Shown here in pieces: positions 1 through 11,361 of a DNA stretch of 64,000 nucleotides. A program made the position numbers and the translations under genes. This DNA comes from Scolanthus callimorphus (taxonomy: Eukaryota > Cnidaria > Anthozoa > Actiniaria > Edwardsiidae), in NCBI GenBank assembly GCA_033964015.1, contig CM066917.1, positions 248,001-312,000 on the forward strand. The letters run 5' to 3'. The notes below the pieces were generated by a model, which did no database searches, had not been told where the DNA came from, and saw only the letters and a list, made by a program, of their open reading frames with translations. Position 1 is the stretch's first letter. Each line of letters opens with the position of its first letter.

Positions 1-754
1 ACGCCGTTAAAAGTCATTGAAAGGCAAATTCAGGGCCATTCCATTTATTCCCCTGGTCATCTTTTTGATCCTCTCCTCTCGGAAAACGGAGTCGCTAGCA
101 ACCACTTAGATAGTACAAGTACGGAAGATCTTTTATTTTAGCATTGAAAATGGAATGCGCCAGAAGTTTTGAGAATTGCCCAAAAGCAATTTAGGGTCGG
201 ATATACAGCGACGATACTACTAGTTAAGCATTAGAGCACAACTTTCTATGGCTTTATCAGCGCAATACAGCACGCGTGATGTTGGGAGAGACACGAGAAC
301 GTAAAATCGCACAAAAAAAATCCGCACCCCATCCTATTGAGGTCGACCCCAGGAAAAGCTACACACCCTGGAAAATTAGTCACACCATTTCAAGCGAAAT
401 TCTTCACGACTTCCTGGAATTTCATGGTATTTTTACTTATCCATCCTGGTATTTCTCCCTGCCAGAGGAAATTTCAGACTACCGTCCTCAAAGAAAAGAA
501 AAACAGCTTGGAATTCCGGGGGTCCTCAACTCGAGGTGTGGATATTAAGTCAAATGCAATTTCAATTTTCCAATTTCAATTTATTCGCCATTTCTCTTAC
601 ATTTACAGTTAAATACATAAAAAAACAACTAAATAGGCTAGCTAATGCAACTGCCTAATGCTTATGTAGTCAAATATTTACCCGAGAAAGACGCTATATA
701 GTGGCTAAATCACGGTACCACTCTTGTACTACCAACCCGTTGTTACTCCACTTC
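1..754. other. No gene recognised
   Basis: No ORF here resembles a known protein. The two overlapping frames of about 90 codons at 276-612 have no domain-like pattern and cover the same bases in two frames, so I treat them as chance. No RNA gene or repeat structure was seen. Confidence 0.5.
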
Positions 755-765
755 AAAACACTTAT

Positions 766-1040
766 AGCCTGCGTAGCTGGCGGTTTAGTGGGGTTTTAGC
801 AGGTTTTTATCCGCGAAATGTTCGTAGAAATCTTCGGTAGCTTGCTTGTTGTTCGATGAGATGGCCGCGCAAGCGCTGGGGCATAGTGCGCCTGGTTAAA
901 AAATTTTAACCAGGCGCACTATGCCCCAGCGCTCGCGCGGCCATCTCATCGAACAACAAGCAAGCTACCGAAGATTTCTACGAACATTTCGCGGATAAAA
1001 ACCTGCTAAAACCCCCACTAAACCGCCAGCTACGCAGGCT
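766..1040. mobile_element. Hairpin (foldback) MITE with 11-bp TSD, MULE-like
   Basis: The element is an almost perfect palindrome: arms of about 135 bp meet at an AT-rich centre near 904. The outer ends read AGCCTGCGTAGCTGGCGG and its complement. It is flanked by identical 11-bp direct repeats AAAACACTTAT at 755-765 and 1041-1051, the signature of a real insertion. Target duplications of 9-11 bp are typical of Mutator-like (MULE) transposons, so this is inferred to be a MULE-derived non-autonomous element. It has no coding capacity. A smaller element with similar termini and also an 11-bp TSD lies at 54275-54429. Confidence 0.85.
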
Positions 1041-1419
1041 AAAACACTTATTAAGAGATGGCGTCATAGTCAATTAACGAATATCCACATTCTCTATTGA
1101 AATAAACTTTAGATTGTCACACTTGCATTGCTACTTAATTTTTTCATCGCTTGATGATTTTCGTCAAGGCGAGCTAACATCGTAATTTTACATATGCCAA
1201 AAAGAAGTGCTTTTTCGTTAGCACGCAAATGAAAAGGAGTCTTAGTGTAAACATGTGATCCTTTAGCAGAAACATTTGTGTGAATGCTTCATCCTTGCTC
1301 ATTTCTTCGCACAAATTTATGACAACCGGACAGAGTGCGCAATCTGTGTAGTTCATTCTTGCTCGCCTTGTTGTTGTGAAAACCGGACATAGAATTTACA
1401 AGTGCTGGTCGCCTTTTCG

Positions 1420-2050
1420 TGCAAATTTGAGCGAGCCCGCAGCAGAGCGCACAAATTTGTGCGAGCCCGCAGCAGAGCGCACAAATTTGTGCAGCTCGTT
1501 TGTGCTCGCCTTTTCGCACAAATTTGTGCAGCTCTTCTTCGCTCGCCTTTTCGCACAAATTTGTGCAGCTCTTCTTCGCTCGCCTTTTCGCACAAATTTG
1601 TGCAGCTCTTCTTCGCTCGCCCTTTCGCACAAATTTGTGCAGCTCGTTTGTGCTCGCCTTTTCGCACAAATTTGTGCAGCTCATCTTCGCTCGCCTTCTC
1701 GCACAAATTTGTGTGAGCCCGCAGCAGAGCGCACAAATTTGTGCAGCTCTTCTTCGCTCGCTTTTCGCACAAATTTGTGCAGCTGTTCTTCGCTCGCCTT
1801 TTCGCACAAATTTGTGTGAACCTACAGCAGAGCGCACAAATTTGTGCAGCTCGCTCCGCTCGCCTTTTCGCACAAATTTGTGCAGCTCATCTGTGCTCGC
1901 CTTTTAGCACAAATTTGTGTAATGCTGACAGAGCGCACAAATTTGTGTGGAGAGGCGAACAAGGTAGAACAGCACAAATTTGTGCTGGTCCTCCTACACG
2001 CCTCTCTACACAAATTTGTCCGAACCTGACAGAGCGCAAAAATTTGCGTC
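1420..2050. repeat. Minisatellite built on the palindrome GCACAAATTTGTGC
   Basis: The 14-bp palindrome GCACAAATTTGTGC recurs some 15-20 times at alternating spacings of about 30 and 45 bp, separated by GAGCCCGCAGCAGA or GCTC(G/T)TTT-CGCTCGCCTTTTC-type spacers. Copies decay toward the right end. The repeat makes long overlapping open frames on both strands with periodic peptides; these are by-products of the period, not genes. Confidence 0.85.
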
Positions 2051-3846
2051 TGCTCATCCTTGTTTGTCTTTTCGGCAAATTTTGTGGAATTACTTGGAAC
2101 GTCGAATGGCCCCCTTTTCAAGGTTTCAGGTAAAGTATGATATAAATGTTAATTGCCCCTTTTTCAGTAGGAACCATGGATGCTCTTTCGATATTTGATA
2201 GCCAGGATACGTCCCATTTAATAAAAACAATACTAATTCAGTGATGACTCGTTTTCGGACTATTTCTTTGCAAGAACGACCACTGATATTCCTAAAGTAT
2301 ATGATATGAACGTTTTCTTATTCCAGTGTCTAATGGCAAACGAAAAACGCGATGGAGCGCGCATTAACGGTCAAATAGAGGGTGAATTACGCATTTGCTG
2401 ATTTAGAAAACACAAAAAAGTCCCTTTCGGATAAGTTGACCAACACCATTAACCCCAGACCGATCAAAACGACCAATACATGGGCATAGCGTATGCTGCC
2501 TGTTTCATTAAAAAGACCGATAAAGGCCTATCATAACATTTATCATAGGTCCCATTTTTCGGGATACTTGTTTTGACCCAAAAATATTTTTTCCGAGGCA
2601 GTGATTTACCAAAAATCTGAAAAACGTCCCTATAGCAAGGCAACCCAGAGAGGGTATATTTCGCAGAAATGACCGATTTGTTACATTTGTTGCTGTTGTT
2701 AAGTACTAAATTTAAGTAAAATGACCAGAAAAGGTAAAACACTGAATGATTTTCCTGGAAAATGCCCAATTTTAGAACAATTATGGAAAAGTGCAAAAGT
2801 GCAAAATTGATTTTAGGTTGTTTTTACTACACAGAAAAAACGGAATGTTCATCTACACTTTCTTGGTGCTTTTATCAAAGAAATAGCTTGATGAAATGCG
2901 TTTATCAAAATTCGGGCGCGCTACGCGCGCAACGAAAGAAAAATGCAATCCCCTCTATCTGTAAATTGTCTTCTACTAGGTCAATAGGGGGCAGGGGGGG
3001 TGGGGGATCACGAAAACGTTTAACCGCTCTGATGGGGGATCACGTTAACCATTTTGACCTTGTATTACCCAAAATCCTCTGACATCCCCCCCCCCCCCCC
3101 GCCCCCACCCCCACACCCCACCCCCAGGCGATAAATAATGACCGGTCCCTTACTTCAATGGTGATTAGCAGTTTTGAGTAGTGAATCAATCAACTCTTTT
3201 AAGAGTTGGAAAAAAACTATGTGATTTTTCTATTCACATTGCAGAACAGTATTTAACACTACGAGAGGGGGGGGGGGTATATTTTTGGGCTGGCGTTTGA
3301 GGGGTGGTCTAAATTTTTGGGTTTGAAAAAAATGCCTGAAATACCTGAAATATGATTTCGCACAACAGGGGATGTTTGTGAAAAATATTTTCCGTTTCAA
3401 ATCGCGCGCATTGACGACGATGGCGTAAAATGTTACGTCAAGCGTTCTCTCACTCGGATTGGATGTTTATCAGACACACCTCCAAAAAGGCACCCGACCT
3501 GAATTTAGGTCGGTAAAAAATGGCGGGAAGCGAGCGAGAAAAGTCCGTTGTACAAAAAAAAGCCAATAAAAAAAGTGGAACAACGGACTTTGGGAAAGTC
3601 TAACAAATCTCACTATCATGCGCAAACCGAATTCAATAATTGTTTTATTATTCAGCAACAGGAATTCTTACCTAGCTAAACGAAGTCGATGATGAGGCCT
3701 TGCTTGGCGAAACGGTTTTTAACTTCAGCTTACATTTATTCAAATAGCCAATAGCATCGGCTTGCGTTATGACGTCATTGGAGTGTACCAGTCTGTAGTG
3801 TGAGGTCACGCACTGCGCGCCAAAGATTTCGCTGCGAACTCGTAGT
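2051..3846. other. Non-coding, with poly-G/C-rich dispersed repeat
   Basis: No convincing gene. Between about 2880 and 3130 lies a dispersed repeat (GATGAAATGCGTTTATCAA, GGGCGCGC, then poly-G and poly-C runs) that recurs diverged near 25750-26050 and 26690-27060. A second G-run precedes 3285. The remainder holds only short chance ORFs. Confidence 0.5.
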
Positions 3847-5996
3847 AGTCCAGTCAATCTACGGTTTGACCGGGAACTAATTGCAACAAAAGCTTTTTCG
3901 ACGGTTTTGTACTACATTTAGTCTCCAAATGAACATACTAAAAGTCCCCAAAAATCGGAGTACAGGAACACGCCGAAAACAACAATTGAAAATTCCCATA
4001 CAAAGCTTGTATGAAAAACCACAGGGAGCCCAAATCTCGAAAAAGGCACAATATTAAAATAGAGTCATTTGATGAAACTTTCGACAATGCAAATGGTTTG
4101 AATTATTCCGAAACACACTTTTGAATATAGATAATACGAGTTTTAGTTGTATTCTCGTACCTTTTATTAAATAATCACTCAATTCTATTTTCTCAGAGTT
4201 TGATATCTGGAACTCATATACAGTCTAGTGACGCTTTTCGTTCGATAAATTATCTCCGTTTATAGCCATACTATCTCAGATTAACAAATATTTGATGTTA
4301 ACATGCATCACGCAGACATTTAAGAAAATAACAAGAGGAAAATAAAAAATAATTGGGATCGAGATATCACGAGATCGTTTAACTGACATGTTGTGAAACT
4401 GGTTCCTGAAATCCTCAAAGTCAAGGCAAGTTGGCTTCTTATTTCTAGCGTATATTGATATAGAATATATATTGTTAGACACTAATGTCCCTGACGTCAT
4501 ATTCAGTGTTCAGCAGTAATAGCCACCAAGAGAAGGCCAATATTTTGCCAGTCAGAAGGCCAATTTTGCCAGCCGACCTGGTCTCAGTCCGTGTCCTAAT
4601 GAACCTCACGGCAAAGATGCCATAGGCGAGTTGGTGCACGCGGATCTCTTACATTGTCCGAAAACAGTTTAAAACTCAAGGTCGTGCTTTGACAAGAGCA
4701 CCGGAGAATACTGCAGTCCTGAATGCAGTTGCAGCGCCCAATGTGGAGAGGTTACTGTGGACCCGCTGGTCGGTCAGAGTGAGGAGGGGCGATATTCAGA
4801 GGTTCGAACGAACCCCCTTGGGGCCAGAAAAATCAGGCTTTTGGTCACAAAACAGGAAGGAAACACGATCAAATGCTATAAATTTGGTTTGCACAGGATT
4901 GTTCCTTCAGTAAAACTGAGGACAACGGCCCCTCCTTAATAATGCGAGCTACGGGCCTGGCGATGATTTCACCGCGCAATTCCATCGCCCAATCTTCACA
5001 CCTTGAACTTCACTGTTTCACTGTCGACTTATAAATACACTCGTGGCTGTGATTTTCAGCAACAGTTGATGTTGGAAGGAGATTCTGTGGTTGGAAGGAC
5101 GTGGTCTCACCTGCCCGTTTCTCACACCAGCAGCTTCTAGCCCGGTTTGCCATAATTCATAGAATACAGACAAGAACATTTCCCCTTTCGAGCTTGAGAT
5201 ATTTTCTGTTAGTTATTGTGCTTTAGGGAGTCGAATAATGCTACTTGCTGATGCAATTATAGAGAGCTGGCATGCTTCTTGAAGGCCGCGCGTGCCCTTT
5301 TGTATCCCGTAGCGAGGCAAGCTAAGCTGGCACTAAAACTGGCCACCTCTTTCAAATTGTTCATTGTGGCTATTAACTGAAGAGGATTTCAGGGACATGG
5401 AAATAAAAAGCCAACTTCCTTGACTTTGAAGTATATTTAGGGTTTCAGGAAACGAGTCAAACGGTGTCAATTCAACGATCTCGATCCCAATTATTTTGAT
5501 TTTTGGTCTGGGTAATCCATGTTGTCATCAGATATTTGTTAATCTGAGATTAGTATGGCTATCTCAACGGAGATAATTTTAATAGCGGAGATAATTTTAA
5601 TTCCTAGCCGGCGCCTCCTACTTACAAATCTTTCTTGCGCCAACTCAGAATTGAGTGATTATTTAATAAAAATACGAGAAAACAACTAAAACGTGTGCCA
5701 TTTATGTTCAAAATATGTTTCGGAATAATTTGAATCATTTGTATTGTCGAAAGTTTGCACAAGACGAGTCTATTTAAAATCTTCTGCATTTTTCGAGATG
5801 TGGGCTCCCTGTGGTTTTTCATACAAGCCTTGTAAGGGAATTTTCAATTGCTGTTTTCGGCGTGTTCCTGTGCTCCGATTTTTTGGGACTTTTAGTATGT
5901 TCATTTGGGGACTAAATATAGCACAAAACCGTCGAAAAAGCTTTTGTTGCAATTAGTTCCCGGTTGACCCCTTTTTGAGCGTAGATTGACTGGACT
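3847..5996. mobile_element. 2.15-kb DNA element with ~600-bp terminal inverted repeats
   Basis: The sequence from 3847 to about 4450 returns in inverted orientation at about 5398-5996. Shared landmarks are AGTCCAGTCAATCTAC at the outer ends, the stretch beginning GGGAACTAATTGCAACA, and GCCAACTT-CCTTGACTTTGA at the inner ends. The arms are diverged by substitutions and small indels, so the insertion is not recent. The 0.9-kb centre (4500-5400) has only short ORFs (for example 4689-4913) without recognisable domains, so it is non-autonomous. No clear target duplication was found. Confidence 0.75.
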
Positions 5997-6008
5997 TGAA
6001 TAATAATT

Positions 6009-6009
6009 A

Positions 6010-6052
<43 letters not shown>

Positions 6053-6064
6053 TCCACCGCTAGG

Positions 6065-6090
<26 letters not shown>
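6009..6090. repeat. Short inverted repeat AACAACTATCCCCC
   Basis: AACAACTATCCCCC at 6009 is mirrored by GGGGGATAGTTGTT ending at 6090, with a short internal palindrome around TGGATATATATCCA. It has the size and shape of a small foldback element or the end of a larger DNA element. Confidence 0.6.
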
Positions 6091-6097
<7 letters not shown>

Positions 6098-6529
6098 ATT
6101 CCGTTTCCGGGATACGTTGTCACTAGAAAAAGCAACAAAGCTTGGTGCGCTAGGGAGTATGGGTAAAGATTTATTTGAATTTCTGTAAAATATTCGAGAC
6201 AAACATGCTTAGAAATGCGCTAAAATTTTATGATTTTTACCTTGGTTGCGATAATTGTCTGAATTCAGATCAAAGAGTATCAGTTTAGATTCCCCCATTA
6301 TCCTTTGCGCTTCAAGCTTATAAGCTTTTTGGGTGACAACGTTTCCCGGAAACGGTATATACCAAATCAGTAGAATAAAATACGGTAAATAAAAGGTTCA
6401 AAACACAACATCGCGCACGAAACGAGCCGCCATTTTGAGAGTTTTCTCAAAACAGTAAATAGTGTTTGATATCTACTATTTCAGGAACCAATCAGAGCGC
6501 GCGAAAATGACTATTCACTGATTTGGTAT

Positions 6530-7350
6530 GTTTGTCACCCAAAAGACTAAAGCCTCAAGCTGTCGGCGCCAAGCCTTGTGAGTCATTTATTGTCTCACGT
6601 GCTAATCAAAATTCAATTCGACTTACGCGCGTGTTGGGAACAGCGCGATCTTTAATTTATAGTGCACTTCAAATCTCAAATTGGAGGGCGCAAGAACTTT
6701 ATTCTTAAACGTGAACGCCAGTACTGCGTACAGCATTAAGCTGTCCATTTTACTTTTCACGCTTTTCCTTTGTCAAGGAGGTATTTTGTCAAAATAAACA
6801 CAGAATGCTAATTGTATCATCCAAACAATTTTGAGGGAAATTAGATTTTGGGTTGTGACAGGGGCTCATAAGTAGGGGCGTCCCTCTGAGCTTTGGCTGA
6901 AATTTTTATCAGACATTCGCTCTTAAGAATGCACATTTTTAGATGCCAGTGCAATTCTCTCACTCGAATTCGGAAACACGTTAAAGAGCCCTAGTCAGCC
7001 ACTCCTTTGTTATTGTTATCAGTCGGTATCAGACAACGAATTACGTGTAGAAATCTTGAAATAATCTTCTAAAAACAAAGTTTTATTATTCATTTATCGA
7101 ATTCAATCGCAAATATTGCACTACAACCCCCTAAATCGCCGATGGAAATGGATGCTTTCTCTGTCTCGGTATGTTTCTAGGCTGACAAAATGGAGGCTGA
7201 CAGAGGCTCTTTAAAGTCTAAGGTCAACTTCGCTCATCGCGCGCGGCAGTTTTGACTCATGGAGAATATTTGTTATTCAAAGCACGAATGACCCATAATG
7301 CTTGGCGCCGACAGCTAAATTGTAGGCTTTCGTCTTTGGGGTGACAAACT
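6530..7350. mobile_element. TIR element (~820 bp) ending GTTTGTCACCC
   Basis: The left end GTTTGTCACCCAAAAGACTA, continuing through AAGCTGTCGGCGCCAAGC, is mirrored at 7288-7350 with small indels, giving terminal inverted repeats of about 60 bp. No coding capacity. A second repeat (6984-7213) is nested inside it. Confidence 0.7.
6984..7213. mobile_element. Small MITE (AAAGAGCC...GGCTCTTT), copy 1
   Basis: The ends TTAAAGAGCC and GGCTCTTTAA are inverted, each followed inward by a GTCAGCC box. Two related copies lie at 7443-7641 and, partial, at about 17650-17855. Shared internal landmarks are AGACAACGAATTAC, TCAATCGCAAATATTG and CGATGGAAATGGATGCTT. Confidence 0.75.
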
Positions 7351-7442
7351 TTATTGAAACCACTATATACTAATAAAGGTTATCTTATCTTATCGGAAAA
7401 CTGGTCCAGAGCGAGGCACGGTGTCGGCCCTGATATTAATAA

Positions 7443-7641
7443 TAAGCCCGTGTCAGCCACTCCTTTCTTTGCTTCCGTTCGATATTAGAAGACGAATTAC
7501 GAACATCTAAAGACAAAGTTTCAGATTTGATTCAATCGAGAAAATTGCTCTATATTCTCTAAATCAGCCGATGGAAATGGATGCTTCTTCGACTTGGTGT
7601 GTTGCTATGCTGTCAAAATGGCGGCTGACATAGGCTCTTTC
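7443..7641. mobile_element. Small MITE (AAAGAGCC...GGCTCTTT), copy 2
   Basis: Diverged copy of the 6984-7213 repeat in the same orientation. It shares GTGTCAGCCACTCCTTT near the left end, AGACGAATTACG, CAGCCGATGGAAATGGATGC and a GGCTGACATAGGCTCTTT right end. Confidence 0.7.
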
Positions 7642-7649
7642 CCGAGTGC

Positions 7650-10075
7650 TTTTAGAATTGGAAGAGGCAGGGAATTTCTGCAGAAACCCATCCAGGGTAA
7701 CACTATCCTGTGGATTCAACACCTCCCGTGACATTCTAATTACGCGGGTCAGTCGGGGGCGGTTGACTGGCAAAACCCAAAGAGAAAAAATTTATCCTCT
7801 TGAACGCGAAACTGGCAGTTTCCACGATGTTGCGCACGCAACATAAATCGAATGAGAACAATACTTGTCTGTTTTGAATAACAAAAGCCGTCTTCGCCAG
7901 AACGAGTCGGAACGGCTCCAGGGTATTGTTCTCACAACATTGTGAAAACGGTCAGGCGCGCAATGCATTACCAATAACCGGTATGCCCAGTTTCAAAGAA
8001 TTCCTGTCCCTTTTGGCGATGTGCTCATTAGTATGCAGGTGAAAATTCTTCCAAGTTTGGTTGCAAAAGAGCATTTTTAATTTCCCATTATTTATTTTCT
8101 ATTCTTACTTACACTCATACGTGAAATAGTACTCCAAAGCCCAAATTTTTCTATCTGCTGCCAGGTTACATGCAAAAAAAATTGTATGGGAGAAAGAAAG
8201 AAAAGTGATAACAGCGTAAGTAATGTTTTCCATTTCAATATATGAAGTTGGATTTTGTTGATAGTGAGGCATGTCATTCTAGAATATTTTCTGTGTAGGT
8301 TTTTTTCCCGTGTCCTTTGTTTTATATAGTACTAGTCGTTTTTTCCCTCCCGCCACGAGTGTATGACTGTAGGGAAAAAGACGGTTAAAATTTAGGCTAT
8401 GGCAAATGGTGTCATTATTTATACAGGCAATGTTATCAGGGTTTGAGGATAAACTAACATGATGAGTGTGACTAGAGGGTATGACACAAGAGCTCCGCTT
8501 TTAAGGTCCCGTCATCAACCGAAAGCCTTTGCGGGTTATTAGCCAATCAGAGCAGCTGAAAAACAGTTGATCATTTGAAAACAGAAGAAGACGGGGCGCA
8601 AAGGCTACCGGTTGATGGTGGATCTTTAAGGCTGGTTCACACTAACTTGCGATTGCATAAATTTTCTATTATTGCCGTTGTAAAAAAATGTGCGTACCAT
8701 TATGAGAGAAGGAAAAAAGCAAAGTATGACCACCTGATCATTAATTCGCATTCATTTGCCCACGTTAGCCAATAACAAGCGGAGATTGTTACAAGCGAGA
8801 CGATGGAGACGAGACAAGACCGATGTCGGCCTTAAAATACAGCAAAAATTTCTAGCTTTTACTCTTGGATGAGCGGGAAACTCATCTTGAATTCACGCTA
8901 AGACGGTGAACTGGACGGAAATTGCGTAATTCGCGCGGTAAAGAAACTGCTGGTACTAGAGAGTGGGCAGAGAATTATTGGTAACAAACATGGCGCCGCG
9001 GGTGTACTAGGTAACCCAGTGGAATATCGGCCCAGGTTCTTTACAACACATGTACGATGTTTCCCGTTTTGTTTAACAAGAACAAAGAGAAGTTAAACAA
9101 AAGATTCGGACTAAAATCGCATGCGCACTGAACACGAAATTTAAACTCCAACTAGGCTTATGTCGGTAACCCGTCACGACGAGTTTTCCGTCCTTTAGTC
9201 TGAAAACGGCTCAATGTCTCACACATACGAATTCTGTAGATGTTTTGATTGTTACGAGGCCCTTATAAGTGACCGCATTTTAAATATGGTTAGCTGTCTC
9301 GGCAGCTCACCCCAGTCATTGTGCATTTTATCCGCTCAACGAAGAGAAAAAGCTAGAAATGTTCACTGTATTTTAGGACTGAGTGAATTTTCTATTTGCT
9401 TTCTGTCTCGCTTGTAACAGTCGCCGCCGTTAATTGGCTAACACGGGCGAAAGTGTGCGAATTAATTATCGCGTGGTCATACTTGGGCTTCTTTCGAAAC
9501 TATCAACTTGTATGGAAACGTGCACAACACTCCTGGTTGCTGAGAATTAAAGGAACAGTGTCAATTTCCTTAGATTCATATACCTACTCTAACTTTGTAA
9601 CCTTACGTGTATTCTTATCATCATTGTCATAAAAAACAGGATCCAGAAGGGATAAAATGGGAGCTGGGATTGGCCTTATTTTAGGCTGGGAAAATGGGAT
9701 TGCGGTCACTGGGACTGGGATTTGACCACTGGGAATGGGAATATGTCCACTAAACTGGAAATGGGATTCTATATTATTTCACTTTTCCTTGTATAAACGA
9801 TTAAAAAAACCTTTAACATAATTGTCGGGATAAAATCAGTGCAAACATGTGAAAAAGACATAAAACAGATAAAACGACAAAAATAATTAACTTTACAGCG
9901 GTTTCTTGTTTGGTTACCAGTCTTCCCCGTTACCATACTCAGTATTTCGGTCAGCGGCTTGCAGCGTCACATACAATTGGGATTGGGACTGGGATTGGGA
10001 CTGGGATTTGGCGAAAATTTACACTGGGAAATGGGATTGCGACCTCCCCCCACCCTCACCCCTTTCTCGACCCTG
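7650..10075. other. Non-coding; G-tract run at 9976-10016
   Basis: Only short, patternless ORFs occur. From about 9650 to 10050 the plus strand is rich in GGGATT/GGGACT units. At 9976-10016 at least five GGG tracts are spaced by three or four bases, which could form a G-quadruplex. This lies just beyond the stop codon of the minus-strand ATP-grasp gene. Confidence 0.5.
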
Positions 10076-10082
10076 TAAAAAA

Positions 10083-11255
10083 CTATTGATATAAAGAAAG
10101 AAATTGCTTGCGAGCCTGCTTAGCTTCCATTTCGCTTTTAGCAAACACAGAAATATATCCCTCGCAGCCTTCCTCGTTACTATCTAAACTTAAAATAATA
10201 ACAATTACTTCCCCTTTAGCATTGATATCGTCTACAGTTGAGACTACATTCTTAACATCACAAGGGAATTTACACAGATCTTCCATTACACCGACAGGAA
10301 GGCCACGCTGAGCCATCACGGGGGACAAAAGCAAAACAGGAGTGGCGCCATTAATACGAAGGTTAAAATCATTAGCAAACTGGCCATGTTTGTTAGTTAG
10401 AACATCTACTCCCACCCAACCGAAATACCCGTTCTTGTGAAGGAATTCTTTAATTGTTTGCATGGTATCGATGAAAAGCTCTTTTAGTTTTTCCTGCTCG
10501 TTAATATCCACTATCCCTCCTCCCCAGCTAAACTCATCGCCGATGATTTGCCTAGATACACCCACCCAATGCATTTCCCCGTTCTTTTGTAAATAGAACT
10601 CAACACAGTAGTCACCAGTGACTTCCAAAATCACCTCGGTGACCACAGGTGTCACACGCCCTAAGTTTTGCCTCAGCTCCCTCAAGGCGGCGTCAGCCTC
10701 ATTTTGGTTCCTGGCCATGTAGGTTCCCTGCCCGCTGAGTCCGTGCGTAGCCTTTATCATGCAGGGAAGGGTGTAGTCCTCTAGGGATAGGTGCTTGGGA
10801 CACGGTGCTCCTGCTTCTGGGATCGTCGCCTTGGAGAGAAGCCGATAGTGGAGGTCAGGGTTTAGGGCGTGCTTTTCCGGAGGCAAATTCTGATGCGGAA
10901 ATGCCGTAATCAAGGGCGCATGCTCTGCACCGTCCTCACTAAACACACGGTAATCAGGCTCCTGGAAGTGAGGGATCCATTTTCGCCAGTGCTCTTGAAG
11001 AGGAGCACTCGGTATTCGCCTCAAAAGTAGCGGGAGTTCGTTCCCCATTGCTGGGCATAGTGTAAGCGGCCATATGTAATTATACCAGTTTGGTAAATGT
11101 GCCGAGATGTCGTGAATGATGTATCTTCTGTCATTATATGAGGTGGCGTTCTTTTCAAAGCTGGATGGGAATTCGGGAAATAGCCACCCATCAGGGACGT
11201 CGTTACGGTGTAATCCGCTGATTGATAATCCATGGCTTGCAGGTTTCGGTTCCAT
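10083..11255 (-). CDS. ATP-grasp fold ligase, substrate unknown
   Basis: A 390-residue single-exon frame. The C-terminal two-thirds fits the ATP-grasp fold: K168 in a MIKA strand before a glycine-rich loop GLSGQGTY (172-179), acidic residues E207/E211 at the adenine/ribose end, then D284 (GVDVL) and the metal-ligand motif DFNLRIN (296-302), where D replaces the usual Glu of E-x-N-x-R. ATP-grasp enzymes join a carboxylate to an amine or thiol through an acyl-phosphate; the substrate here cannot be read. The N-terminal 130 residues are not recognised. No signal peptide is visible, so it is likely cytosolic. A strong 3' splice site (poly-pyrimidine, CGTCAG) ends just upstream at about 11266, and an in-frame TAA precedes the ATG, so a non-coding 5' exon and the start at 11255 are likely. 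Confidence 0.85.
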   Translation of the reverse strand: MEPKPASHGLSISGLHRNDVPDGWLFPEFPSSFEKNATSYNDRRYIIHDISAHLPNWYNYIWPLTLCPAMGNELPLLLRRIPSAPLQEHWRKWIPHFQEPDYRVFSEDGAEHAPLITAFPHQNLPPEKHALNPDLHYRLLSKATIPEAGAPCPKHLSLEDYTLPCMIKATHGLSGQGTYMARNQNEADAALRELRQNLGRVTPVVTEVILEVTGDYCVEFYLQKNGEMHWVGVSRQIIGDEFSWGGGIVDINEQEKLKELFIDTMQTIKEFLHKNGYFGWVGVDVLTNKHGQFANDFNLRINGATPVLLLSPVMAQRGLPVGVMEDLCKFPCDVKNVVSTVDDINAKGEVIVIILSLDSNEEGCEGYISVFAKSEMEAKQARKQFLSLYQ

Positions 11256-11361
11256 TCCTTGGTCTTGTTAACACTGACGAGAAAAAAAAATACAAATTAG
11301 AATAAAGTTCAACCCTCAAGGCTAACCATGTGAAAGTTTAGAACGATACAAGTTTATGTAC

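Noticed and set aside
1289..1907. Several overlapping ORFs of 80-190 codons on both strands
   Set aside because: They arise from the minisatellite period; the peptides are the same short words in different frames, with no start or splice context.
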